Shown here: positions 32,810-39,700 of the stretch, in pieces
Position numbering within the stretch: the stretch's first letter is position 1
Layout of the letters: the number at the start of each line of letters is the position of its first letter
Origin: Bacteroidales bacterium GP3
GTDB taxonomy: Bacteria; Bacteroidota; Bacteroidia; Bacteroidales; Muribaculaceae
Length of the DNA: 41,929 bases
Assembly (NCBI GenBank): GCA_001701075.1
Contig: DAAK01000111.1
Span: 4,949 to 46,877, forward strand
Direction of reading: 5' to 3'
The notes under the pieces: generated by a model
Told to the model about the DNA's origin: nothing
Database searches by the model: none
The model's input: the letters and a program-made list of their open reading frames with translations, nothing else
Translations under genes and position numbers: made by a program

Positions 32810-33952
32810 TTAATCATACAATGTTGTGTGCGTCTGAGCCTCCTTACGGCGGATTGCTCGCGTTATCAATACGTTGCAACCCAACCAGAGCACAGCATCA
32901 CCAACCAGCAACCATGTAGCTGACACATATGGGGATAGAGCCACATTGACCAGCATAAATATCACAGCTGAAAGCAAAATGGCACATAGAGATGCCCTCT
33001 GATTGAGCCCAAGAGCAAGAAGTTTATGATGGATATGGCATTTATCCGGCAGGAAAGGATTTCTGTGATGCCTGATGCGATGGAAATATACTCTCACTAC
33101 ATCGAATGCAGGGATTATCAGAGGGGAAAAAGCTAACACAAGCTGATTATAGTCTTTAGTGACATGGGGAGTATGTATATTCGTGACACTCAAAGCTATA
33201 AATGCAAGAAGCATCCCGACTGTCAGAGAGCCTGTATCACCCATGAAAATTTTCTTCCGTTTTTTGGGATTGCCAAACACATTATAATAGAAGAATGGCA
33301 CAAGAGTGCCTAATTGTGCCCACACAAGCAGACTCAAAACCCATTCATGTGCATTAGCAAGTACTATCCCATAGAAAATCAAGGCTATTCCACTAAGCCC
33401 TGATGCAAGCCCATCTATGCCGTCAATAAGATTGATCGCATTGACTATATATACTACGAAAAATCCTGATATGCACCATCCTACCCATGCAGGAAGCTCT
33501 TCTATCCAAAGCACTCCTTCCATGTTATGGATATATGCGCCTGAGGCACATATAAATATAGCACATAGTATTTGACTGACAAATTTTGCCTTGTAGCGCA
33601 CTCCTATAAGGTCATCGGCAATACCTACCAAGAATATAAGCATCTCAGCACAAAGCAAATACATTATCGATTGGCCCCACTCATTAAATTCTAATGACGA
33701 ATCTATTCCCCCTAAGCTCATATTTACTGCAAGCACAAGGCAAATCGAAAAGATTATTGCCGGGAGAAATGCGATTCCTCCAAGCCTTGGCACGACCCCC
33801 TTGTGTATCTTGCGCTCATCTACCTCATCAAATAGTCTTTTGCGGAAGGCTATGAGCAATATTTGGGGTATGATGATTCCCGTAAGCACTAATGCTATGC
33901 AGAAAACAGATAAATCAGTAAATATCCAATATGATGATGCCATCGTATACAA
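32810..33952 (-). CDS. WecA-type undecaprenyl-phosphate sugar-1-phosphate transferase
   Basis: An integral membrane enzyme of the MraY/WecA family (380 residues, about 11 helices) that transfers a HexNAc-1-phosphate from UDP-HexNAc to undecaprenyl phosphate, starting each repeat unit. Diagnostic segments are KIHKGVVPRLGG, VGIADDLIG, NAINLIDGIDGLASG, FMGDTGSL and the C-terminal cytoplasmic KCHIHHKL with the HxHH-type motif. The start at 33952 is used; ATG at 33943 is an alternative. It is the first gene of the operon with its own promoter and wza starts 17 bases after its stop. It is the only initiating transferase seen for the plus-strand glycosyltransferases. Confidence 0.92.
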   Translation of the reverse strand: MYTMASSYWIFTDLSVFCIALVLTGIIIPQILLIAFRKRLFDEVDERKIHKGVVPRLGGIAFLPAIIFSICLVLAVNMSLGGIDSSLEFNEWGQSIMYLLCAEMLIFLVGIADDLIGVRYKAKFVSQILCAIFICASGAYIHNMEGVLWIEELPAWVGWCISGFFVVYIVNAINLIDGIDGLASGLSGIALIFYGIVLANAHEWVLSLLVWAQLGTLVPFFYYNVFGNPKKRKKIFMGDTGSLTVGMLLAFIALSVTNIHTPHVTKDYNQLVLAFSPLIIPAFDVVRVYFHRIRHHRNPFLPDKCHIHHKLLALGLNQRASLCAILLSAVIFMLVNVALSPYVSATWLLVGDAVLWLGCNVLITRAIRRKEAQTHTTLYD

Positions 33953-34007
33953 CTTTATTTTCTTGAGGAGTTGGGAAATTGCTATAGAAACACTATATGC
34001 AACAATG

Positions 34008-34038
34008 CAAAGTTAGTTAAAATATTTAACAAATGCAA
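34008..34038 (-). promoter_or_regulatory. Promoter of the wecA-wza operon
   Basis: On the minus strand, TTG (complement of 34036-34038), then 20 bases, then TAACTTTG (complement of 34008-34015). Start would be near 34002, about 50 bases before the wecA-like ATG. Confidence 0.65.
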
Positions 34039-34110
34039 CTATTATTAAAAGTTTATTTTCACGTTTTGCCGCATTTACTAATATCAACCTACTATATAAC
34101 TGTATTTCTT

Positions 34111-35205
34111 TTATTTACGTAAAGAATCAAAATAAAAGTCAAGTACGTCTTTTGCTGCTGTAAATGAGGATTGCTCATTGTTAAGCACCCGCAACTCTTT
34201 CTGCTCAAGAAGTTCCTTAAGACCTGGAGTATGATAGAATCGGCTTCTAAGTTGCTCCTCGATTGTCTCTGTCATCCAATATCTAGCTTGCTCATTGCGC
34301 TTGCGCTCGAAATATCCGGTTTCCTCTACATATTTGAAGTATCGGTCGATCATGCCCCATACCTTATCTATGTCAAGTTCATAATAGCCACTATAGGTCA
34401 CGACTTCCGGAACCCATTTACTCGGTGTCGGTGGGAATAACATTAGCGCAGTCCTGAACTGTTGGGCGGCAAGCTTGCATCGGTCTACATTGTCTCCATC
34501 ACATTTGTTGATGGCAATTCCATCGGCCATCTCCATTATTCCACGCTTTATACCCTGAAGCTCATCTCCTGTCCCAGCCAACTGTATCAGGAGAAAGAAG
34601 TCTACCATGGAGTGAACCGCAGTTTCACTTTGTCCGACACCTACTGTCTCGACAAATATTCTGTCATAGCCAGCTGCTTCACATAGCACTATTGTCTCTC
34701 GTGTCTTTCGGGCAACTCCTCCTAACGAACCTCCCGATGGTGAAGGGCGGATGAAGGCATCTTTCTCCAATGAAAGTTTCTCCATCCTCGTCTTGTCGCC
34801 GAGTATACTTCCCCGCGTGCGTTCACTGCTGGGGTCAATTGCAAGCACTGCCAACTTATGGCCCTGACGGATTACGTGAGTCCCAAACACATCTATGGAT
34901 GTTGATTTGCCTGCTCCAGGAACTCCAGTAATGCCTATTCTGCGCGAATTGCCACTATAAGGCAAGCATTTTTCTATCACTTCCTGTGCTATTGCCTGAT
35001 GTTCATGGGCAGTGCTCTCTATAAGCGTCACGGCACGACCAAGAAGACTTACGTCTCCCTTAAGTATACCTTCCACATACTCCCCGGCTGTCAAGATTCT
35101 TTTTTTCTTTACCACCTTTCTATATGGGTTCACGGTGGGATTGGAAGTGACGCCTGCATTGACGCGAAGGCCTACATATTTTTCATCGTTTTCTGGATGC
35201 TCCAT
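34111..35205 (-). CDS. meaB: Methylmalonyl-CoA mutase-associated GTPase
   Basis: MeaB is a G3E-family GTPase that guards and reloads adenosylcobalamin in methylmalonyl-CoA mutase, used in the succinate-propionate pathway. The Walker A GVPGAGKST is near residue 93, followed by VLAIDPSSERTRGSILGDKTRM, shown here as two overlapping conserved parts (AIDPSSERT, GSILGDKTRM). Further motifs are FVETVGVGQSE and INKCDGDN. At 364 residues it is of normal length. It follows the DUF1573 pair by 33 bases. The mutase subunits are not in the window. Confidence 0.93.
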   Translation of the reverse strand: MEHPENDEKYVGLRVNAGVTSNPTVNPYRKVVKKKRILTAGEYVEGILKGDVSLLGRAVTLIESTAHEHQAIAQEVIEKCLPYSGNSRRIGITGVPGAGKSTSIDVFGTHVIRQGHKLAVLAIDPSSERTRGSILGDKTRMEKLSLEKDAFIRPSPSGGSLGGVARKTRETIVLCEAAGYDRIFVETVGVGQSETAVHSMVDFFLLIQLAGTGDELQGIKRGIMEMADGIAINKCDGDNVDRCKLAAQQFRTALMLFPPTPSKWVPEVVTYSGYYELDIDKVWGMIDRYFKYVEETGYFERKRNEQARYWMTETIEEQLRSRFYHTPGLKELLEQKELRVLNNEQSSFTAAKDVLDFYFDSLRK

Positions 35206-35238
35206 GATGTATTTTGTTTATTCGAAGATTTTTATTCA

Positions 35239-36009
35239 TCAATTCTCCTTAACAATTGCACCTACGGGAATGCTGACCACAGTGTCCCCTGTTGCTGTAT
35301 TGATAAGGGATGCCTTATACATTAATTCATTTTCATTCTCTGGAATATTTCTACCCTTTAGCATAAGTGTGAGGGTGGATATTCCATATGGCTCTATTGT
35401 GTCTGGTGCGAGGGCACCTTCAAGGGCTGCGCCATCCGTACTCGCAGTCAGAGCCAAAGCCTTGTCACTGTCATTGTAGAGTCCAACAAAAAGAGGTCGC
35501 GCCTCTTTTCTCGACATCTCTCCAGCATTTACAAGGAGGGTGCTCAGTCGCAAGATACCAGCCTTTTCCGGATATGCCTTGTTCAGGTGTTTTCTGCTTG
35601 GGATGACCATGCCACTCAGCTTTATTGAATTTCCTATTCGCTCGGTGCCTGTATAGAATCTTGCTGTCTTAAAGAATTTTCCAGGACGATTAATAGGATC
35701 ATATGTGACTGTCACCTCGGCAGTATCTCCAGGAGCTATCTGATGCTCTGGATACTCTACTTCCGAGCATCCGCAACTCGTGCGAGCAGATATGATAAAG
35801 GTGGTGTCTTGCGAGATATTGACGGCTTTCACTTTTTGCGAAACCTTTCCGTTTTCCTCCCTTATGACTCCAAAGTCTACATTCTCCGGTATAAATTTCA
35901 GAGACTTTTCAATTTGGGAATATGCCGTCGGTGCCACTGCTATCAATGACATTGCAACAATCCACATCAAAGGAGTCTTTATTCTTTTATGTATCCGAAT
36001 TTTTCTCAT
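35239..36009 (-). CDS. DUF1573 protein, long
   Basis: A 256-residue exported protein (basic N-terminus RKIRIHKRIK, hydrophobic core, cleavage near TAYSQ). The DUF1573 signature FGVIREENGKVSQKVKAVN and ISARTSCGCSEVEYP (with the CGC motif), then IAPGDTAEVTVTYDP, gives an immunoglobulin-like fold of the ASH/MSP type. The C-terminal half (about 145-256) looks like a second beta domain. Function unknown; probably periplasmic. Its start overlaps the stop of the upstream, shorter DUF1573 gene by four bases, so they look like a tandem-duplicated, translationally coupled pair. Confidence 0.85.
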   Translation of the reverse strand: MRKIRIHKRIKTPLMWIVAMSLIAVAPTAYSQIEKSLKFIPENVDFGVIREENGKVSQKVKAVNISQDTTFIISARTSCGCSEVEYPEHQIAPGDTAEVTVTYDPINRPGKFFKTARFYTGTERIGNSIKLSGMVIPSRKHLNKAYPEKAGILRLSTLLVNAGEMSRKEARPLFVGLYNDSDKALALTASTDGAALEGALAPDTIEPYGISTLTLMLKGRNIPENENELMYKASLINTATGDTVVSIPVGAIVKEN

Positions 36010-36407
36010 TCTACAACCTCACCTTTTATCAACAGACGGGTCTTACGTGGATTCCCATTGGTAGTTATCGTGACTTTCTTAGTAAAATGCCCCTTCGCAG
36101 CTGGTGCAAATGTCACTATGACCTTCCCTTCTTTGCCTGGAGCCACTGGCGAATCATCGTATTGCGGTCGGGTGCAACCACAATCTGCCCGGGCATTAGT
36201 GATCACAAGATTTCTTCCCCCTTCATTGGTAAAAGTGAATTCATGCGATACCTTGCCCGCTTTAAGCGAGACTTTCCCAAAGTCGAATACAGTCTCTTTG
36301 AACGCAATCTTTGAGTCCTTTTTGTCCGCACTTGCCGGCAGTGTCAATATTAGCGACACTATCAGTGCAACAAATAAAAATATGGTCTTTTTTCTAATGT
36401 TTCTCAT
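36006..36407 (-). CDS. DUF1573 protein, short
   Basis: A 133-residue exported protein with signal peptide (cleavage after LPASA) and a single DUF1573 domain: FDFGKVSLKAGKVSHEFTF, NARADCGCTRPQYDD, VAPGKEGKVIVTF and GHFTKKVTITTN. The DCGC motif is shared with its downstream neighbour. Role unknown; family members are abundant in Bacteroidetes and are thought to be periplasmic. A perfect CTAAAAAT/ATTTTTAG inverted repeat lies in its leader. Confidence 0.87.
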   Translation of the reverse strand: MRNIRKKTIFLFVALIVSLILTLPASADKKDSKIAFKETVFDFGKVSLKAGKVSHEFTFTNEGGRNLVITNARADCGCTRPQYDDSPVAPGKEGKVIVTFAPAAKGHFTKKVTITTNGNPRKTRLLIKGEVVE

Positions 36408-36428
36408 ATTCTCTTAACGATTCAAACC

Positions 36429-36447
36429 CTAAAAATGTTATTTTTAG
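36429..36447 (-). promoter_or_regulatory. Perfect inverted repeat in DUF1573 leader
   Basis: CTAAAAAT-GTT-ATTTTTAG lies between the candidate -7 element (36471-36478, minus) and the start codon at 36407. It may be an operator or a short RNA hairpin. Confidence 0.4.
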
Positions 36448-36470
36448 CACCCATTATTATGTTTTGAACA

Positions 36471-36478
36471 CAAAATTA
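36471..36478 (-). promoter_or_regulatory. Probable -7 element of the DUF1573-meaB operon
   Basis: The minus strand reads TAATTTTG. I could not find a TTG at the proper distance upstream, so confidence is limited. Confidence 0.4.
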
Positions 36479-36498
36479 ATAAAAAATTGGGGATTTTC

Positions 36499-36529
36499 TT
36501 GCACATCTCAAGAAAAAGAATTAACTTTG
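36499..36529 (+). promoter_or_regulatory. Promoter of tRNA-Pro
   Basis: TTG (36499-36501), 20 bases, TAACTTTG (36522-36529). Transcription should start near 36536, about 23 bases before the mature tRNA. Confidence 0.7.
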
Positions 36530-36558
36530 CAGTGCTAAAAGGGAAAACCAATGGCAAT

Positions 36559-36632
36559 CGGGGCGTAGCGCAGTCCGGTAGCGCACCTGGTTTGGGACCA
36601 GGTGGTCGCAGGTTCGAATCCTGTCACCCCGA
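36559..36632 (+). tRNA. tRNA-Pro (anticodon UGG)
   Basis: A complete 74-base cloverleaf: acceptor CGGGGCG with CACCCCG, D stem GCGC/GCGC, anticodon stem CCTGG/CCAGG with loop TTTGGGA (anticodon TGG, reading proline codons), T arm GCAGG-TTCGAAT-CCTGT, discriminator A. The CCA end is not encoded, as usual in Bacteroidetes. The acceptor stem has one C-A mismatch (position 6 with 67) and the T stem one G-U pair. A promoter precedes it and a terminator follows. Confidence 0.96.
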
Positions 36633-36640
36633 CTTAACTT

Positions 36641-36680
36641 AATAAGGGACATGGCTTAGCCGTATCCCTTATTACTTTTT
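36641..36680 (+). terminator. Terminator of tRNA-Pro
   Basis: AATAAGGGA (36641-36649) pairs with TCCCTTATT (36665-36673), followed by ACTTTTT. Confidence 0.85.
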
Positions 36681-36713
36681 ATAGCTTATATCATATTTGC
36701 TTATGTTCCCCCT

Positions 36714-37991
36714 TTAGTCAAATTTTTTGCCAGGGAACGTGAATTCAAGTATTCTATGCGCCACCTCTGACGCACGGAACTTGCTTTCTACGGATGCCCT
36801 CATTTTTGCAAGAAGTTCCTGATTCCCTATATTGCGGTATGCCCACACAATGCCTTCAGCTACCATCCCTGCCCTGATAGAAGGAGAGTCATTCCAATTT
36901 GCAAGCCAGCCGGTCTTAAGATGCTCCACGATATCTCTCTGTCCGCCATGGTCAATTGCTACCGGAATGCATCCATACGCCTGCCCTTCAACAAGAGTGC
37001 CCGGAAGTGTCTCATAATCGGAAGTAGATACCACTATATCACATTCGGAATATGCCTTTTTAATTTCACTTGCTCCCTTCAGCATCCCAAGATGCACATG
37101 AGGCACAGCGAAGTTGCGAAGGCTTTCTATATTCTTAAACGACCCGAACGTCACCAACTCAACATCAGAAGCCACTTCAGGATATGAACTTCTCAAAATC
37201 TCCAAAGCTTTCTTCAACACCGGTAGTCCCTTAATGGGATCATCAATTCGTGCAGCCCCGAATATTATCCTCGCAGGGCCTTTTTTTGCCACATCCTTTT
37301 CTTCCGTTTCTTCTTTAGAGGATATTTGAAAAGGATTTGGTATCACTTCCACCGGTATGTCGTGCATCAGACGGCTCTCCCCTGCTTTTGTAGCAAGCCA
37401 CGTGCTGACCGCCACAAATTTTATTTTACCGGGTGCATACAGTCTCTTTTTAACTTCCCATATCCGGTGAGACATATCATTGTCGCCGGCTCGTTTTTCC
37501 AAAAGTGGACAATCCCCACATTCGCCGAGATATCCAATACATCCACCTGCATGATGACAGATGCCTGTCATGTTCCACATATCATGCATTATCCATACTA
37601 CAGGCTTACCAAGTCCAATTATCTTTCGGATTCCCTTGAAACTCAGCATTCCCTGATTTATCCAACCAAGAAAAATGGCATCTGCTTCCTTCACCCATGG
37701 ATGAGAATACAATGGGAGGCCATCCCAAGCTGTATCCATCTTGAAAAGTGTGCTGCGCTTAAATCCATTGCTGATGTATATCTCCAGCCTCTCCTTTAAA
37801 AAACAATATTGTATTTTTCGGAATGGTGCACACACTTTTACAAAATCAGAATGGCTCATCTTCTCACACACCAGCATACGAGCCTCTATTCCAAGATCTC
37901 GGAGTGCCTCTACAAGGCGATACGTTACGATTGCAGCTCCTCCTCTAAGATCGCTTCTGCTTATGAAGGTCAATTTTAATTTTTCAGCCAT
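36714..37991 (-). CDS. GT4-family glycosyltransferase (WcaC-like)
   Basis: A 425-residue GT-B enzyme. The N-terminus KLTFISRSDLRGGAAIVTYRL and the central VVWIMHDMWNMTGICHHAGG followed by a CxxC-type cluster (GECGDCPLL) match a branch of GT4 enzymes seen in colanic-acid and other exopolysaccharide clusters. The donor site is STSDYETLPGTLVEGQAYG (about residues 330-348). No signal peptide; cytoplasmic side of the inner membrane. It is last in the yidC-polyferredoxin-thyA string, 36 bases after thyA, and converges on tRNA-Pro. Whether it serves the polysaccharide encoded further left cannot be judged. Confidence 0.87.
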   Translation of the reverse strand: MAEKLKLTFISRSDLRGGAAIVTYRLVEALRDLGIEARMLVCEKMSHSDFVKVCAPFRKIQYCFLKERLEIYISNGFKRSTLFKMDTAWDGLPLYSHPWVKEADAIFLGWINQGMLSFKGIRKIIGLGKPVVWIMHDMWNMTGICHHAGGCIGYLGECGDCPLLEKRAGDNDMSHRIWEVKKRLYAPGKIKFVAVSTWLATKAGESRLMHDIPVEVIPNPFQISSKEETEEKDVAKKGPARIIFGAARIDDPIKGLPVLKKALEILRSSYPEVASDVELVTFGSFKNIESLRNFAVPHVHLGMLKGASEIKKAYSECDIVVSTSDYETLPGTLVEGQAYGCIPVAIDHGGQRDIVEHLKTGWLANWNDSPSIRAGMVAEGIVWAYRNIGNQELLAKMRASVESKFRASEVAHRILEFTFPGKKFD

Positions 37992-38027
37992 CTATCTTAG
38001 TTATTTCGCATGTTTCCTCACCTTCAA

Positions 38028-38822
38028 TCACACACTGACTTCTCCTTTGATTGCGGGCCAAGGATCATAACCTTCCAATGTGAAATCCTCATATTTGAAG
38101 TCAAATATATCCTTTACTTCCGGATTTATCTTCATCTTAGGAAGCGGACGAGGCTCACGTGTCAACTGCAAGTTGACTTGATCAATATGATTGAGATAGA
38201 TGTGCGCATCGCCGAGAGTATGTATAAATTCTCCTGGCTGAAGGCCACACACCTGTGCAAGCATCATGGTGAGAAGGGCATAGGATGCTATATTAAATGG
38301 AACTCCTAAGAAGCAGTCTGCACTGCGTTGGTAAAGCTGCAATGAAAGACGTCCGTCTACTACATACATCTGAAAAAATGCATGACACGGGGGGAGATTC
38401 ATATTATCAATGTCAGCCACATTCCATGCGCTGACAATGATGCGACGAGAATCCGGATTATTCTTCAGGGTCTCCACGGCTTCCTTAATCTGGTCGATAT
38501 GTCCACCGTTATAGTCGGGCCATGAACGCCACTGATAGCCATAGATATGTCCAAGATCACCATCAGGATCTGCCCATTCATTCCAGATTCGCACTCCATG
38601 TTCCTGAAGATACTTCACATTCGTATCTCCTTTAAGAAACCATAGAAGCTCGTAGATGATGCTTTTGAGATGTGTTTTCTTTGTTGTCACAAGCGGGAAC
38701 CCTTCTGAAAGGTCAAAACGCATCTGATATCCAAATGTGGATATCGTGCCGGTTCCGGTGCGGTCCTCCTTGCGATGACCATCCTTAAGTATATGTCGGA
38801 GCAGTTCCTGATATTGTTTCAT
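38028..38822 (-). CDS. thyA: Thymidylate synthase
   Basis: ThyA methylates dUMP to dTMP using 5,10-methylenetetrahydrofolate. The 264-residue protein has the folate/nucleotide segments RTGTGTISTFG, the active-site block LPPCHAFFQMYV with its catalytic cysteine, YQRSADCFLGVPFNIASYALL and GDAHIYLNH. Length equals the E. coli enzyme. In many Bacteroidales thyA is followed by a dihydrofolate reductase gene; here a glycosyltransferase follows instead. Confidence 0.97.
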   Translation of the reverse strand: MKQYQELLRHILKDGHRKEDRTGTGTISTFGYQMRFDLSEGFPLVTTKKTHLKSIIYELLWFLKGDTNVKYLQEHGVRIWNEWADPDGDLGHIYGYQWRSWPDYNGGHIDQIKEAVETLKNNPDSRRIIVSAWNVADIDNMNLPPCHAFFQMYVVDGRLSLQLYQRSADCFLGVPFNIASYALLTMMLAQVCGLQPGEFIHTLGDAHIYLNHIDQVNLQLTREPRPLPKMKINPEVKDIFDFKYEDFTLEGYDPWPAIKGEVSV

Positions 38823-38863
38823 TTTATTTAAGATCTATCTACGGTAATCTTGATTTATCCTGA

Positions 38864-38897
38864 TTGATCGTTAATCACTGATCATTGATCGTTAATC
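38864..38897. repeat. TTGATCGTTAATC spacer repeat
   Basis: The 13-mer TTGATCGTTAATC occurs at 38864-38876 and 38885-38897, joined by related TGATCA-type words, filling the spacer between thyA and the polyferredoxin gene right up to the latter's stop codon. Confidence 0.8.
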
Positions 38898-38898
38898 G

Positions 38899-39699
38899 TT
38901 AATTATGCGGTTCAAGGAGTGGTGTCTGCCTGTTCCTCCCCTTATTGAGTTGGAATCGGATGGCATCATTGGGGCACACTTCCGTGCAGTCGAAGCAGCG
39001 TGTGCAACGAGAGTTGTCTACCAATCGCTGCTCTACCTTGATGCACTTTGATGCACATACATCCTCACATTTCATGCAACTAATACACTTGTCAGGGTCA
39101 ATGGCTATATGCATCAGCGTCTGAGAATGCAGGCATCCGAGAGCTGTCCCAATCGGACAGACTGATGTGCAGAATCCCCGTCCCTCTCGCCATGCCCATA
39201 CCAGGATAGCGGCAAGCGCAACCAACCCGGCTGCGGCTCCTATCCCAACTGAGACTCCGATCTGTCCCCATGTCATGGAGGTATCAGAAGGACGAACGAT
39301 CGAGCCAGCGTTCCTCATGATGTTCCAGGGTTCTATCGCGAATCCTACGGCAAGTATTCCGGCTACAAGCGAAGCAAGATATGCGAACAATACGATATAT
39401 CTTAACTTCTTGCCCTCTTCAAAACGGAAGGTCTTCTTCGGATTGGCCTTAAGCCGACTCCATACTACGATATCCTGAAGTGTACCAACCGGACATACTG
39501 TGGCGCAATATATCCTTCCGAAGAGGATTGTAGCTATTATCCATATGATAGTGGCTCCAAATGAAGCATGTATGGCCGAAGGAATGATCTGAGCCCGCTC
39601 AGATATCATCGCATAGACCGGAGCACTGGTGCCAAGCAACAGCCAGAGCAATGATGCAAAGAGCATCACCAATGCCAGCACTATCCGGAAATTTCTCAT
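38899..39699 (-). CDS. NapH-like polyferredoxin membrane protein
   Basis: A 266-residue inner-membrane protein with about four hydrophobic segments and a C-terminal pair of 4Fe-4S clusters. CATVCPVGTLQD and CTSVCPIGTALGC are the two CxxxCP motifs between helices, and CISCMKCEDVCASKC plus CTRCFDCTEVC are the ferredoxin clusters. This is the layout of NapH/CcoG-like electron-transfer proteins; its redox partner is unknown. I start at the ATG at 39699, one base after the yidC stop; a frame from 39735 would overlap yidC. It is probably translationally coupled to yidC. Confidence 0.85.
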   Translation of the reverse strand: MRNFRIVLALVMLFASLLWLLLGTSAPVYAMISERAQIIPSAIHASFGATIIWIIATILFGRIYCATVCPVGTLQDIVVWSRLKANPKKTFRFEEGKKLRYIVLFAYLASLVAGILAVGFAIEPWNIMRNAGSIVRPSDTSMTWGQIGVSVGIGAAAGLVALAAILVWAWREGRGFCTSVCPIGTALGCLHSQTLMHIAIDPDKCISCMKCEDVCASKCIKVEQRLVDNSRCTRCFDCTEVCPNDAIRFQLNKGRNRQTPLLEPHN

Positions 39700-39700
39700 T

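Noticed and set aside
34108..34138. CTTTTATTT/AAATAAAAG inverted repeat as meaB terminator
   Set aside because: The stem is almost entirely A/T and overlaps the stop codon; too weak to call.
37490..37580. Cysteine/histidine cluster in the GT4 glycosyltransferase as a novel zinc domain
   Set aside because: A similar TGxCHxxxxC...CGxCP segment is familiar in WcaC-like glycosyltransferases.
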